Source: Pseudopyrenochaeta lycopersici (lineage: Eukaryota; Ascomycota; Dothideomycetes; Pleosporales; Pseudopyrenochaetaceae). Taken from it: a stretch of 64,000 bases of DNA. Positions 22,575 to 34,252 of the stretch are shown one piece after another (within the stretch, counting starts at the first letter, position 1; each line of letters starts with the position of its first letter). A program made the translations under genes and the position numbers. The notes below the pieces were generated by a model. That model made no database searches and was not told where the DNA came from. It worked only from the letters and a program-made list of their open reading frames with translations. The stretch spans positions 1 through 64,000 of the forward strand of contig NHZP01000033.1 of NCBI GenBank assembly GCA_003313425.1, given 5' to 3'.

Positions 22575-23922
22575 GATGCGGCATGGGTATGCTAACCGAA
22601 AATGTATATATATATATCTTGTGTCTGCCAACAGATCACGGTGTGTACGAAAGCGAAGATGACGTAAAAAAATATCGGTGAAGGTACAAAGGGTCAGTTG
22701 ACCAATCAAAAACTCATATGTTCAATATTCGTTTCCAGTGGGTTCAGTAGATTTGCGCCACCGTCCCGATATTCTGCTTCCTCAACTCAGATCGTGAAGA
22801 CCAGCCAGGGTCTTGGATTTGAACTGAAAAGTTCTATTTAACGGCCGAATTTGTGTAACCCATAATCGCTTAAACTTCTGGGGCGAGCTGGAGTGCAAGG
22901 TAGTCAATATGCGAACTGATCAGAGTTGCATTGAGCCTGAACTGAACTTTGCAACTTCGCGAACGGGTTTAAATACTCAGTCTAGCACATACGCCTGACC
23001 AGGATTTAATCAAGCGAGAAACGGCTAGATTCGGTCTATTTAGGAATTGAATACGGATATGAAGGCTGAGAGATGTTCTTTGCCAACGATTGCTTTCGCT
23101 ACAGGTACAGTAATGAGAAACGCTAATGTTCGATAACGGAAGCGGGGTTCGTGACCACTCTACGAGTGTTACTGCTTCCAGTTGCTATTCTCCTCCAAAT
23201 TGTGCCAATTTTCTAAATCAAGGTAGCTTCGCCGTCGTTTGTGCTCGCTTCATATTCATCATCATGTTTTGCAAAGAGGTGGAGATTTGTTGGTGTGGAA
23301 GCCTGCGCAAGCTTTCGGACCCGAGAAACGAATGCAAATGTTGAGCTTTCTACTTATTCTACAGGTGATGAACATCGTCATTGAAGTGCTAAATATATTT
23401 CAGCCTGCTTTCGAGCAAGCTAGACTTCCATGTCAACAGATAAGTATTTACAAAGGCGGATGGTTCCGCTAGGAGAATCATATGAGTACTGAAACATTCA
23501 ATATGCTTGGCCGGAAACAAGGCTGTATATGCGAACCGAAGACATTGACTGCCGATCAAGATGCAAACCCTGTGATGACACATTTGTGGTGTAGAAGTGA
23601 AGTACCAACATAGACCCGGGTGGTAGATCAGATAGGTCAGAAAAGAGCGTTAAAGTAAACAAGTTCCAACCAAAAAATTCCAAACGATCCACATCAGCAC
23701 TTGACGGATCTTCCTAATTGCATTCCAGACGATGCAAATCGGAAGCAGGTATGCCAACGTAACTGAAAATGATCCTGATCCCAAACCAAACCATTTCTAA
23801 AGCGTTGCCAGGAGTCAAATGCTGAATGTCATAAATATTGTTAGGTATGTTATGTTTGGTATCGCGAAAAGGTCTTAGGCGTTATGGTCGTAATCCAGTA
23901 CGCCACGCCAGATAATAGGAAT
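22575..23922. other. Intergenic; no gene seen
   Basis: Only short open frames without family resemblance occur. A TA microsatellite lies at about 22,604-22,616. The end nearest 23,922 probably contains the 3' UTR of the STB3-like gene. Confidence 0.5.
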
Positions 23923-25068
23923 TTACATAGAGCCCATGGCGATAAGAGCCTCGATGGCCTCGCGCTCAGCCCCAGACCCAGTAACACTAGATGGTGCATT
24001 AAAAATAGTAAAAGAAGGGACCGCGTTCACGACGTGATTACCACGGGATGCAGAAGGAACAGAAAGCTGGTGCTTGTAAACGGGTGTCGCAGCGCGACCG
24101 TGAGGAAGCGAGTGCGTCTGGGCCGACGTACTCCGGTAGCGGGGGTTGCTGGTCTGCGTTCGGCTTAAGTAATTATAGTCGCGGTGTTCCCGACGTGGAC
24201 CACGGCGGGTTTCGCGAAGGGCTTGTGGGCCCATTGTGGACCAATCCTCTTGGTCGGTATCGTCGTTCAGATCTTCTTCCAGATCCATTTCCGACGCTGA
24301 GTCTGAGTCGGTGCTGCTCTCAGAGCCATCCAGCGACATTTGGTCCGCCATCTCTTCGTCGTCGCCTTGACGGTGTGGCGACCACGAACCGGCGGCCCAG
24401 CTACCAGAATATGCGTCGCGGTTGTGACGTGATTTGGGTATTTGCAGGGCGCCTCCTAGACTATCAACGCTGGCTGGTGGTGTTTGCCCGTTTCCGGTGC
24501 GAGAACCCCCAATGGGCAACCCTCGAGCCTGAGGACTAGAACCTGCCACGCTCCAGCGCCCCCAACCAACCTTTTCGAATTTGACCTCCCCGTGGAGGCC
24601 ACCGCCAGCACGATGTTCCAGCGCCGCGACAACCAGCCTGCGCGCTTTGGCAGGGGGCAGACCCGAGAAGCCCGGCACTGACTGAGTCAAATGCGCCATC
24701 ATCTCGCGAATGGGCATGGCGCCGTGACCAACGATGATTTCCGGCAAGTAGTGCTTGGCCAACATTAAGGCCGAAATCTGGCGCGTCGCATCGAGGCCCG
24801 CCAGCGCCTCTTTAGACAATGCTGAGGGTTGGTCTTGGGCCGCTGCATGTTCTACCGCATCCTGGAGGTCGATATCCATGGCTTCATCTGGGGTGTAGAG
24901 ACGCCCAGCTAAGGGCATTGGTCGACGCTTATGGGCCGGAAGCGTTGGGGATATGGAACTCGGCGGTGTAGGAAGAGTGATGGTCGAGGTTGCATGGCCG
25001 CCATCGTCCATGCGCCCAAAGGCCATGGCGATGTTGGACACCGGAGCCTTGTGAGCGATGGCAGCCAT
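23923..25068 (-). CDS. STB3: STB3-like Sin3-binding transcription factor
   Basis: This is a single-exon protein of 381 residues starting at the ATG at 25066-25068. The frame is open a further 73 codons upstream, but that part is Cys/Ser-rich and unlike the family. Residues about 88-173 match the Stb3 domain: A-L-M-L-A-K-H-Y-L-P, P-G-F-S-G-L-P-P-A-K-A-R-R-L-V-V-A-A-L-E and F-E-K-V-G-W-G-R-W. In yeast Stb3 binds Sin3 and the ribosomal RNA processing element, linking nutrient signals to ribosome-biogenesis genes. The rest is low-complexity, with an acidic run (about 265-290) and a conserved-looking C-terminal E-A-I-E-A-L-I-A-M. The protein is presumably nuclear. The upstream region to 26,306 is long, so a long leader is possible. 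Confidence 0.88.
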   Translation of the reverse strand: MAAIAHKAPVSNIAMAFGRMDDGGHATSTITLPTPPSSISPTLPAHKRRPMPLAGRLYTPDEAMDIDLQDAVEHAAAQDQPSALSKEALAGLDATRQISALMLAKHYLPEIIVGHGAMPIREMMAHLTQSVPGFSGLPPAKARRLVVAALEHRAGGGLHGEVKFEKVGWGRWSVAGSSPQARGLPIGGSRTGNGQTPPASVDSLGGALQIPKSRHNRDAYSGSWAAGSWSPHRQGDDEEMADQMSLDGSESSTDSDSASEMDLEEDLNDDTDQEDWSTMGPQALRETRRGPRREHRDYNYLSRTQTSNPRYRSTSAQTHSLPHGRAATPVYKHQLSVPSASRGNHVVNAVPSFTIFNAPSSVTGSGAEREAIEALIAMGSM

Positions 25069-26306
25069 GTCTACGAGTTCGAGGCAGAAGCTTGCGTGGT
25101 GAGTCAGGGAGGCGCGATCTGACCGAGCAGCCGCGCAAAAAGGGGAGAAAATCGAGGGAGCTGGGCAACCACGGTCAGCGACACAGCAAGCGGAAGAGGA
25201 TGTCGAAATGGCTTCGGCGTTGCGTTGCGCCTCTTGTTTGGCGCATGCGAACGTACCTGGAGGGCTGAAAGGGTACGATATGAGCACCTAACGGGCGAAT
25301 ACTCGGGCAACTCGACGGAGGCGAGGGGCTGGTCAAAGGCAACAGTCAAGCTGTTTTAGACGGTGGTAGGTAAGAGCGATGGATGGGCGGACGTTGTGTG
25401 TTGGGGTGGATGTTGATGTCTGGAGAGCAAGCGGCAGCAGTGCGCTTGACACTGGCGTGGTTCCGAGAGGGTTGGGCGATCGGCGATGAGATCAGCGAGC
25501 CGGGGCGGGAGGATCAGGTAGCGCGTAGGCGGATATGGAAGCTGGGTGTATATGCGACGGGGACGCAGAACAGGCGGCGAAGGTGCAGTGTAGGTCAATA
25601 TTCACGGTATGACAGTGGGCTCTTTGATGGTTTGGGGCTCATTGATAAGGGCTCGCCGGTTCCGAAGGCAGCTGGAACCAAGGAACGCAGGAGCATCCGA
25701 CAAGGACGGGAAGCCACGGCTCGTGCACTTGCGCGCCATATGATTGGGCAGGAGCCAGCTGACCTGTCGGAGGCAAGCCACACCTCACCTGCGGTGCGCT
25801 GCCTCTGTCCGCTGGGCCGCGCGCCGGAAAGCAGGGCATTCGGTGCCTGAACAAGCCTATAATGTTATAAGAATTGCGTCGTGAGCTTGCAGTAGCAGCA
25901 ACGACGACAACAGCAACGCCTATTGCTGAGGGTGCCGCCGCTGTCGAGCATATCCCTCGCTTCCGGTCGCAGCCGAGACCCATATGGCCGTCCTTCGACA
26001 TGGCCAAATCGTCCCTTCCATGTTCTCGCATGCTCAACAGTCATTGGCGTCATCGCGAAGCGGGGTCCAATCTTGCCATGGCCCTCCGATTTCGCTGTGC
26101 TTCTGCTCAACCACCATTGAACAACCGGCACGAGTCAATGGTTTCACCCATACACGTCGTTGTTCCACTCCAGCCATGGCATGCTTTGCAATATCTTACA
26201 TGCCGCATGCCTCAGATATGATTCGCGTTCACAACATACTTTGTGATAGCCTGAGTGGATTCCCTCGCTATTAGTGACGTGACCACACAATGAATTTGAC
26301 TTGCTA
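25069..26306. other. Intergenic between STB3 and TOP3; no gene seen
   Basis: GC-rich sequence with overlapping open frames on both strands (for example 25383-25850 plus), none resembling a protein family. It must hold the STB3 promoter and leader and the TOP3 3' UTR. Confidence 0.5.
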
Positions 26307-28495
26307 TCAACTCACAGACTTAAGCATGTTCATCTGCTGCACTGTACGATTGAAAACCGCACGGTACTGCTCGAGGTTCTGTTGAACCACGTCGTTGCGC
26401 GTGGTGCGGCCTTCGCATATGGCTTTCATCTGAACCTCCATCTATAGAGAGTGTTAGCAAGGGATGTGTGTCCTTAACCACGACCTCCTCAACGCAGGAT
26501 GAGGCCCTACTTCTTTCCGTAGGAACGGCTTGCTGAGACTCGTCTCAAACCCCACATTATCATATCCTTCAATGAGCGCTATACCTAGAGTCGTCGGAAT
26601 GAACTCTTGCACCCCGCTGGTACCTTGAGCTCCGCCATTTTGAGCTGCTGCTGCTGCTGCACCGCCTCGCCCCCCCCTTGCACCTACTCCTCTACCTCTT
26701 CCCCTGCCTCTGCCAGCGCCATTCCCGCCTAGAGCAGCGCCGCCAGGTTTGAGTCGGGCCATGACGTATTCGCGCTCCTTGATTTTGGCAATGTGTTCTG
26801 CCATGGTGGCATCTGTGCCAATTCCATTTGCATCCATTAGCGCTATGAGTTCTGGTTCCGTCAAGTAGCCTGGCGCTGTTGTATGTCCGTCTACAAGGTT
26901 CGCTTCCGTTGGCTCGAGCGTCTCGCCCATAGTGTATTGCGGGAGATTTTGACTGTTTTCCCACTTATCGTATGGATAGACATCGAGGTAGTTTCTAGAC
27001 ATGACGCGCAGACCATGCGCATGGAATATTTCACTGCCATAGTCAATCTCGATGTCTGTTGCTTCTCCGACTGCGTCTTCGGAGCAGCATGCTAGGAAGC
27101 GGCGAACGACGAACTCATAGACCCTTCGCTCATTGTCATTGAGCTGCGTGGGCGCAACGTAATTGACAGGGTGGATGGGCGGATGTGCTTTGTCGTTGTG
27201 GCGTCCACTACGGGGCTGATTGAATCCGCCATTCATAAGGTTTTGTGCAAATGGGCCCCAGCGGCCATCTTGTGTCTGTCTCGAGACCAGTGTTCTCAGA
27301 TCAATGCCGCGGTCAAACTGATCTGTCTCGGTACGTGGGTAGCTTATCCATCCTTTGGTGTACAAATCTTCTGCAACCTTCATCACATCCTGCGAACTCA
27401 TGCGGAGGAATCGACTACCCATCTTTTGCAGCTCCACAGTCGTCAAGGGCAGCGGCTTCCACTTCAAAGTTGGTTTCTTAGCCATCATGATGACCTTTGC
27501 CCTCTTCGCAAGTAGGCATCGTTCGAAAATGATCACAGCGGCCATTCGGTCGAAAAGATGATTTCGCCGCCACTTGAATTTGACATCAATGCCGTCCTTT
27601 GTATGTGCGGTTCTGATATACCAGAAGGGCTCTGGTACAAAATTTCGCACACGTAAATACCGATCCACGACAAATCCTAGGGTTGGGAACTGGCATGAAC
27701 CGTAGCTGATCAGCTTGCCACGTTCCTCGCCCTGCAGAGGGAGCATATTTTGAAGTGCCAATGTCTGCATGCGCGTAAAAGCAGCTCCGAGACGAAGGTC
27801 AAGTTCAATACGGGCTGAGACAGCCTGTGCTTGTGCTTCGTCAAGACGAGTGGGATTCTGTGAAGCTTGGATAACGTGTCTAAAGAAGATCAGCAGAGGC
27901 AAAGCGCCAGCGAGGGGTGATACAGACGCTCGCTCGACATTGCTGAAACGTGCTCGCCAAACTTGAAGATTGGGATTTGCTTTGATCGCGATATCGCGAA
28001 TCTCGGTTCCAATATGCTCACCTTCGCGATCACAGTCAGTCCAGATGAACAAGATGGAAGCATATCTGGCTTGTGACTCGATGTTGCCTGCCACAGCCTT
28101 CTTGTCCTGGCAGTGCGTTAGCTCGCTATGCTGATTGTGTACGGCAACGACTACATGCGTCTGCAATGTTAGACTCGATGGGAGCGTCGAAGAGTGCCAC
28201 TGGCTGACACGAATGCCATTTCTTGAAACGCTCATGGAAGTCCTGGGCTATAATATGTCCTGCTACGCAGGTGAATGTTACAGCACACTGACCCCATTGC
28301 TGGAAGTGGAAGTCGAACTTGTAATTCTTCACCCACTGAATGCCGCGGACGTTCTCCTGCACCACCATCAGTTCTCTGTTTCCCCACGCCTGCAGCGCCA
28401 AAGGTCAGACTGACAGCTCTTGCCTGGCCGCCCAGATGGTGCGAAACTGCTTTAGCAATCGACGGCTTCTCCGCGACACACAACACTCGAACCAT
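26307..28495 (-). CDS. TOP3: DNA topoisomerase III (type IA)
   Basis: Five exons give 653 residues, close to yeast Top3 (656): 28495-28415, 28356-28159, 28106-27928, 27879-26511 and 26441-26307. Introns are 58, 52, 48 and 69 bp, and phases agree at every junction. The Toprim domain starts V-L-C-V-A-E-K-P-S-I-A-K and includes I-W-T-D-C-D-R-E-G-E (about 114-123). The catalytic Tyr lies in G-W-I-S-Y-P-R-T-E-T-D (about residue 333). A Gly/Arg/Ala-rich insert lies before the last core block, and the final exon encodes M-K-A-I-C-E-G-R. Type IA enzymes pass single strands and, with the Sgs1/BLM helicase and Rmi1, dissolve recombination intermediates. I read intron 2 (28158-28107) as GC-AG, because GT choices break the frame or family alignment. 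The gene is divergent from the DUF1295 gene. Confidence 0.94.
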
Positions 28496-28753
28496 CCTTT
28501 TCGCGTGTTGCTATGTCTCTTGAGCAGTGAGAGGGGCTCGGAAAATCGACGGCATCCAAGGTCATGTGAAAGCGCGTCGAGCCGTAAAAAGCGCGTTCTG
28601 TGGACCCTCACATGGATGATGCCGCAAATGGACTAGGGCTCGCGTTAGCCCGGAAAACAACAACGACTCATGAGGTCATTGCGAGCTTTCACACAGCACG
28701 CACCTGTCTTCTGCCCGACGTCGTCCTTTCTTCATTCAACACCAACAGCCACC
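28496..28753. promoter_or_regulatory. Divergent promoter, TOP3 and DUF1295 genes
   Basis: The 258 bp between the two start codons must serve both genes. An upstream in-frame ATG at 28670 precedes the preferred DUF1295 start. The sequence CAGCCACC just before 28754 is a good start context. No factor site was recognised. Confidence 0.6.
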
Positions 28754-29915
28754 ATGCCAGTCCCCCGCGCATACCTGGATGTCACCCTACCCCTCATCAA
28801 GACGATGGAGGAATGCGCCGACTTCAGTAAAACCGTACAGCCATTCCTGCCGCAGCTCTACGATCTGCCCTATAAAGTCGCCGCAAATGTTACCGACCTG
28901 CAGGCGCTGCAGACCATCTATGCCACGACCAATCCCTTGATGACGGCGCTGGCCTTTGCTCTCTTTATAACTCCCGTCGTCCTCACCGTGTCGGAGGTCA
29001 ACCGCAATTACTCTCAGGTAGACCGGCTATGGAGCATCCTGCCGGTCATCTACAACGTGCATTATGACGTATGGGCCCATATCAATAACCTACCAACCAC
29101 GAGACTAAATCACGTCATGGCTGTCTCTATTATATGGGGAGCCCGCTTAACCTTTAACTACTGGCGCAAGGGCGGGTACCAGGTGGGAAGCGAGGACTAC
29201 CGCTGGAATATTGTGAAGGAGTACGCTGGAGCGCCTGCCATGTTCTTGTTCAATGTGGTCTTCATATCGCTTGCGCAAAATGTGACCTCCCCTCTCTTCT
29301 TAAAGGCCGCCACAAAACTGAATATTTTCGCAGGTCCTCCTCTGGCTGATCACCACCCCGACTTACGTTCTGCTTCTCGCTTCCCGCATCACCGGCAACG
29401 AAACATCCCCATACGACTCATTTTTTGGACGGACTATGATCGTACTTGTCGTCATCGAATTTTTCGCTGACCAGCAACAATGGATTTTCCACAAAGCCAA
29501 AGCAGCCTACCAGAAAACTGCGAAGGTCCCGTCAGAGCACAGATACACGCGCGAGCAGCTCGACCGCGGCTTCAACACGTCTGGTCTTTGGGGCTGGTCG
29601 CGCCACCCCAACTTCGCCGCCGAGCAATCATTCTGGGTATGCCTGTATCAGTGGTGTTGCATGGAGAGCTGGACATATCTCAACTGGACTGGTGCTGGCG
29701 CTTTCAGCTATCTAATCCTCTTCCAGGCCAGCACGTGGCTGACCGAATTGCTCAGCGCCGGTAAGTATCCCGACTACAAGATATACCAGGAGCGAGTAGG
29801 TAAATTCCTTCCAAAAGGCGCAACTAAGAGCATGGAACTGCCAAAGAGTGCAAAGGAGAAGCAGAAGGTACAGGAGACCAAAGCCAAGGCGAGCAAGGGT
29901 GCGAGAACACGTTAG
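28754..29915 (+). CDS. DUF1295 / steroid 5-alpha-reductase-like membrane protein
   Basis: Two exons (28754-29281 and 29334-29915) with a 52-bp intron give 369 residues. The start at 28754 lies in CCACCATGCC. An in-frame ATG 84 bases earlier would add a non-conserved leader. The protein has several membrane helices. Family marks include S-x-V-D-R-L-W-S-I-L-P (about 91-101), a W-G-A-R-L-T-F-N-Y-W-R-K-G-G-Y block, D-Y-R-W, and the C-terminal W-G-W-S-R-H-P-N-F. These match DUF1295 proteins, relatives of the steroid 5-alpha-reductase C-terminal domain. Some relatives reduce enone double bonds in sterol or lipid substrates, but the substrate here is unknown. The Lys/Ala-rich tail (about the last 35 residues) is soluble. 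An ER location is likely by inference. Confidence 0.88.
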
Positions 29916-31378
29916 AGGGTGATGTTCAATATTGAAATATGCTCACTCACAGTTGGTGTCAAGCTACTGCGATGTCCATGACTGTGTAAGTGGCTGCTCG
30001 ATCAGTGGCCTCTAGAGAAAATGGATGAGCATCACTTTTCCATGGGCATGGCATATTTAGACATGACGCCCTAAATAATTCTACAGATAGCTGTTGACCC
30101 AGTAACATCTATCACAAATTTCAACCAACCTCCTCAACGGCTTCCCAACTCATCCTTCTTTATGTGTTTCTCCCATTGTTCTACACGTCTCGCATCCTAG
30201 TCATTACACTGTCACCACTGGCACCTATAATATGCCGGGAGTATTTTCTGCCGCCCCTTTTATCCAGTACCCTTTCCAGACTCGTGGCGGAGAAGTTGAA
30301 ATCGCCTTCTGGCACAGAAGAATGTCCTGAGAAGATGATTATCCGGACGGCACCAGCTCGAAACTCTCCATCTTTGCACACCTTGCTACAGCACAAATGA
30401 CGTAAAACAACGTACTGTGTGAAGAACTAGCGGAAATGAGAGACCTAGCTTTTTCGGCTGAGGATGGCGTCGTCGATCGTAATTCCTGAGTCGGTCATGA
30501 TTTGGAGAGCTGCGTTGACGGCTAATGGATTCCTGGAAGTCTCCAACTTCGTGATAATATGCGACCCCATTGGAACATCGGCAGCTGGCAAAAGTTATAC
30601 AGCCCCAGACTTTAGTGATTTATACAGGAAGTATATAAATCTCTTAATCTCTACATTAGTGCTTTAACACTATAATTTTATAGCTTCTAGACACTATGAT
30701 CAACACCCACAGTAGTCGCGGGGCTGAATCCAGGACCGCCATTCAGCAAAATTGGAAACATCTCCTATATGCCTGAAGGGGGGGCCTGGGACAGAGGCTG
30801 GAACGCTATGCCTTGAACGTTAATTTATGCCATACACCCATCTACCCATTCATCCAACCAACCAATGCGTCTGTGACAGAAGCACTTGTCTACGAAATGG
30901 CTGAAATAATCTTCCTCAAATGCTGCGTACGGATATCATTGAGTACTTGTTGGTGAGGGCATCTATGCAAATCAACGAACGAATTTTGAAGGCCTACCAT
31001 CAGCTTGGGTACCACTAAATCAGCGCATGTCAAGCGAGTGTGGACGGGCAAATATGAATTTATTACTGTCAATGCGAAGTCCCAAACTGGAATATGGGGA
31101 ATGAGTGCATCGATCACTGGATTTCGAGGCCAAGGTATTCCTTGCTTGGTGTACGTGGTCTCAGCCGCGGCTGAAGATCTGGTATCCAGCTGAGCAGCTG
31201 CGCAACGCCCATCCGAATCAACTGCTAGCGACACTGAAGAATCGAAACAGCATTTAAGCTGCAGGATATGGACGCTCGGTCATATTGTCTCATACAAATC
31301 TCTTTCTACAGCTGCTCGTCACCGATCGTTTAAATTGAGATCTACCCTGCAAGACGTACTTTCTTTTGCCTGTGTACT
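29916..31378. other. Intergenic; no gene seen
   Basis: Short frames only. A 114-codon minus-strand frame (31234-30890) has no family resemblance. The sequence is mixed and includes an AT-rich patch at 30,600-30,690. Confidence 0.5.
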
Positions 31379-32167
31379 ATGGCAACAAAAACGGTCACCG
31401 ATTATGAGGTTAAGATCTTATTACAACCGTCGGCAGTCATCGGATCCGATAACAAGCTTGAAAGTTCGGTTCTATCGGCCTTCTCTATGCCTGCTAGCGT
31501 CAAGAAAATGAATGTGCAATTCCTCGATACAAACACAAAGGATCTGTATAACAATGGTTGGATCCTTCGTATTCGTAAGATGGAGAACGAAGATGAGGTC
31601 GAACTGACGTATAAGAAACGTTATGCGGTCGATGGTGGGTATTGTGGCATATCAGAAAGCGAAATCAATGCAGTCCTCAAGACGGCGGAGAGAGATGGTT
31701 TCGATACGACTACCATATACGAGGCACAGGTTGAAGTTGGGTTCCAGAAGCAGACTCTCTCCATTACTCACGACGAAAGTTACCTCGATACAGGCTTGAG
31801 CGGAATTGAACTTCCTCTCGACGCCAAATCTCAGGAAATACTCGCCACGCATGCACCTGAGAGGCTGAAAAGCTGGTTACCCGAGAACTGGGCAGCCGAG
31901 AGGATTTCCGCATCCCGTGTCTACGGTCCAGTAGCCGCCAAGCGCTCGAAAGGCACCTGGAGTAACATGAGATTGTTTATGGAGGTGTGGCAAATCAAAA
32001 ACAAGGAACTCACAGGATTTGAACATATTGTCGAAGCGTCTTTTAAGACGTCGAGCAGAGCTACGGCTTTAGAAGAGCGCGAAAAACTTGTCGCTTTTCT
32101 GCAGGACAAGGGCTGGTTGCTCGCTGAAGATTCTCTTAAGACTGCACTCATTATGGAGCGCTATTGA
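31379..32167 (+). CDS. CYTH-like (triphosphate tunnel) domain protein
   Basis: A single exon of 262 residues. The N-terminus Y-E-V-K-I-L-L-Q-P recalls the opening E-x-E-x-K strand of CYTH proteins, although only one Glu and the Lys remain. It is followed by V-Q-F-L-D-T, L-Y-N-N-G-W-I-L-R-I-R-K and E-L-T-Y-K-K-R-Y, the strands that line the tunnel in the family. CYTH enzymes bind triphosphate substrates with metal (adenylate cyclase class IV, thiamine triphosphatase, inorganic triphosphatase). Fungal relatives of this length are mostly uncharacterised. The reduced E-x-E-x-K motif leaves catalysis in doubt. The start is the first ATG, directly before the motif. No signal peptide or membrane helix is seen. 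Confidence 0.82.
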   Translation: MATKTVTDYEVKILLQPSAVIGSDNKLESSVLSAFSMPASVKKMNVQFLDTNTKDLYNNGWILRIRKMENEDEVELTYKKRYAVDGGYCGISESEINAVLKTAERDGFDTTTIYEAQVEVGFQKQTLSITHDESYLDTGLSGIELPLDAKSQEILATHAPERLKSWLPENWAAERISASRVYGPVAAKRSKGTWSNMRLFMEVWQIKNKELTGFEHIVEASFKTSSRATALEEREKLVAFLQDKGWLLAEDSLKTALIMERY

Positions 32168-33823
32168 GTGCTTTTCCTGACTGATCCCAAGGGGATCCCC
32201 ACCATTTTGAAACAGTTTGGTGGTACATGTATAATGAATGAAAGCGCTAGAGGACGAAGCCAGCTTTAATTTGTTGGTAAAGGAGCTTTGAAGAAGTGCG
32301 GTATTATTATAACAGACCGTAAAATGAGACTTATCTAACTTTAGCGTCCGGTTTCAATCGTTGGGGAAATGAGCATAAAACTTTACGTTCATAAATTACA
32401 ACGTTTGATATAGCTTGGCTTACGCCTGCGATGCTATGTCTTTCCAATGCAGCGAATATTGGAAAAATAATGCTAGCGTATGCAATCAGACATTTTTCCA
32501 AGAGAGTACCTTCCAAGCCAGGTAAATACTTTAATCCCGAGGCTAAGTATCTTCTTGTGGGAGGTCGAAGAAGCGGGAGATCCTAATTATTACAACATAG
32601 CGACGCAGCACGGCTTTTATCACACGCGCAAGAACAACTCTCTTCAATATCTTGGCCTTGCCTCCGCCAATCTTGGGGAGGATGACCCTTCGTTTGACTG
32701 GAGGCAATCTAACGTATGCACCGAAAGGCACCGGTTTACTTCACCAGGCCCCAGTAAGACAGTTGGAGACACCGAGGGCGCACCGTGAAAACCACTTCGA
32801 GTGGCATCTCTTCCAAAGTGAAACGGCGTTCAGATGTGCAGTCCTCTGTGCAGTAGTTGGCGATGGAGAATGTTGAAGCGTTGATTGACAGCTCTTTAGT
32901 CAAATCCAGGATCCCATTAAATTCCAGCGAGGACGCAGGTGCTACTCTTGTGCTGGTCAATGTTTCAGTCAGAGCCAAAGAAGTCGAAGCAGTGACACTT
33001 GGTGTCACAAAATCCATCATTTCTTGCATGGTAGATATGCTGTTCATCTCTGAGGATGGGTATATGAGCAGACGACGTGGACAACCTCATTGCAACCGAG
33101 CTACGAAACTGGTTCATGAGTACGTACAAGTGCACAATACCATTCTTGAAGTTACTAGATGTTACGATTCGTCTCAAGGAGTTGGCGGTACCTGTAATAC
33201 AATTCAGCGCGGAGGAGTTGACAAGGGCGTATTCGAAGTGCGGAAGGCTTATAAACGCCGGAAAATACTTTCGTAGCGAACTGCCGAGTTGATAACGCTT
33301 TAATGTGATCTTGAAACAGGTTCTAGTGGGCACTACGACGGAGTCAGTCATTGCGGCGCTATGAACAACTTATCAGATTTGAAAGAATGGACCCTCGTCA
33401 TTTGGTTGCGAGCGTGGTATGCTTGATTTACTCAAGGAGCTTCAAATCCTTGAGTAACTTGATCTTGGGCATTTTTCGTCAAGGATAACTTTCAGAGTCT
33501 TGGTTTGCGGAGCCGCACGGTTTGGAGAATGGAGTGCGTAGGGGAAGTATACCTCGAAGGACCAAAAGTGAGCCTAGTGTCTATTTCATGAATCAGGAGC
33601 CTTTGCTTGTTCCATAAGCGCCAAATGGAGGATTTCACCTGTAAGAGCCGTCCTCATAGTGCTATCGGGCTAAATTGACCGATCGTGTGAGGACATCTGC
33701 TTATGTAACAATCCTACCGTGGTCCGACCGGTCCTTGAAGGTGGGTAGGGAATCATATAAAAGTATGCAAATGAGTATAATGGGTCTATGCACCGCCTAA
33801 ATGGCTTTCCGTTTGTTTACGTC
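32168..33823. other. Intergenic; no convincing gene
   Basis: Overlapping open frames on both strands at 32,700-33,350 (for example minus 33047-32739, rich in Ser/Thr) have no recognised family and no clear splice partners. The 3' ends of the two flanking genes lie at its margins. Confidence 0.45.
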
Positions 33824-34252
33824 TTACTCAAAGTAGAAAACTTCCTCCGTCTGTCCCCACCAACCTGGTCCATCTTTGCTGCCCACCGCTCCTGGCACCG
33901 GACTCTCTTGCATACCATCCGTCATTCTCCACCATTCTTGCACTTTGGGGTTTGCCGCCATACGTGCCATGTCTTCATCGAAAGAATTTCCAACGTATTT
34001 GAATGATGCAAAGAGTGTGGGTCGGGGAGACAGAGAAAGGTAGATGGAATCTGCATGTTTTGGATCAGCGCGAGGGTGGATAGGAAGTGTGTTAAGAAAG
34101 GGAATTGTACAGTCTTTGATATTTGAGTCTTTGATCTGTTCAAGCACTTCAGGCCAGACTGCTGCGTGACACTTTTTGTACTCTTCGAGAGAGTCCTCTC
34201 TCAAATATACCCATTGACCGATGCGGCGGGGTCCTTGATTTGTAGAAGCCAT
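33824..34252 (-). CDS. L-rhamnose mutarotase-like protein (RhaM/DUF718 family)
   Basis: Two exons (34252-34111 and 34050-33824) give 122 residues. The family interconverts the alpha and beta anomers of L-rhamnose or related sugars. Matches include R-I-G-Q-W-V-Y-L-R-E-D, K-K-C-H-A-A-V-W-P-E-V with the presumed catalytic His (about residue 29), L-F-A-S-F-K-Y-V-G and E-W-W-R-M-T-D. The 60-bp intron (34110-34051; GTACAA...CATGCAG) is a multiple of three without a stop, so the unspliced frame is open. Only the spliced form gives the family sequence K-D-Y-S-I. The start chosen is the ATG just before the conserved core; the frame is open ten codons upstream. It lies 423 bp downstream of the MFS transporter on the same strand, suggesting a sugar-uptake pair. 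Confidence 0.9.
   Translation of the reverse strand: MASTNQGPRRIGQWVYLREDSLEEYKKCHAAVWPEVLEQIKDSNIKDCTIPFLNTLPIHPRADPKHADSIYLSLSPRPTLFASFKYVGNSFDEDMARMAANPKVQEWWRMTDGMQESPVPGAVGSKDGPGWWGQTEEVFYFE

Noticed and set aside
22475..22681. 68-codon plus-strand frame after the pogo-like element
   Set aside because: It spans the right terminal inverted repeat of the transposon, so it is not a gene.
25383..25850. 155-codon plus-strand frame upstream of STB3
   Set aside because: No domain, no conserved pattern, and overlapped by competing frames on both strands; best explained as GC-rich leader or promoter sequence.
32739..33351. Possible two-exon minus-strand gene
   Set aside because: Two adjacent open frames look mildly protein-like, but no donor/acceptor pair joins them in phase and no family is recognised.
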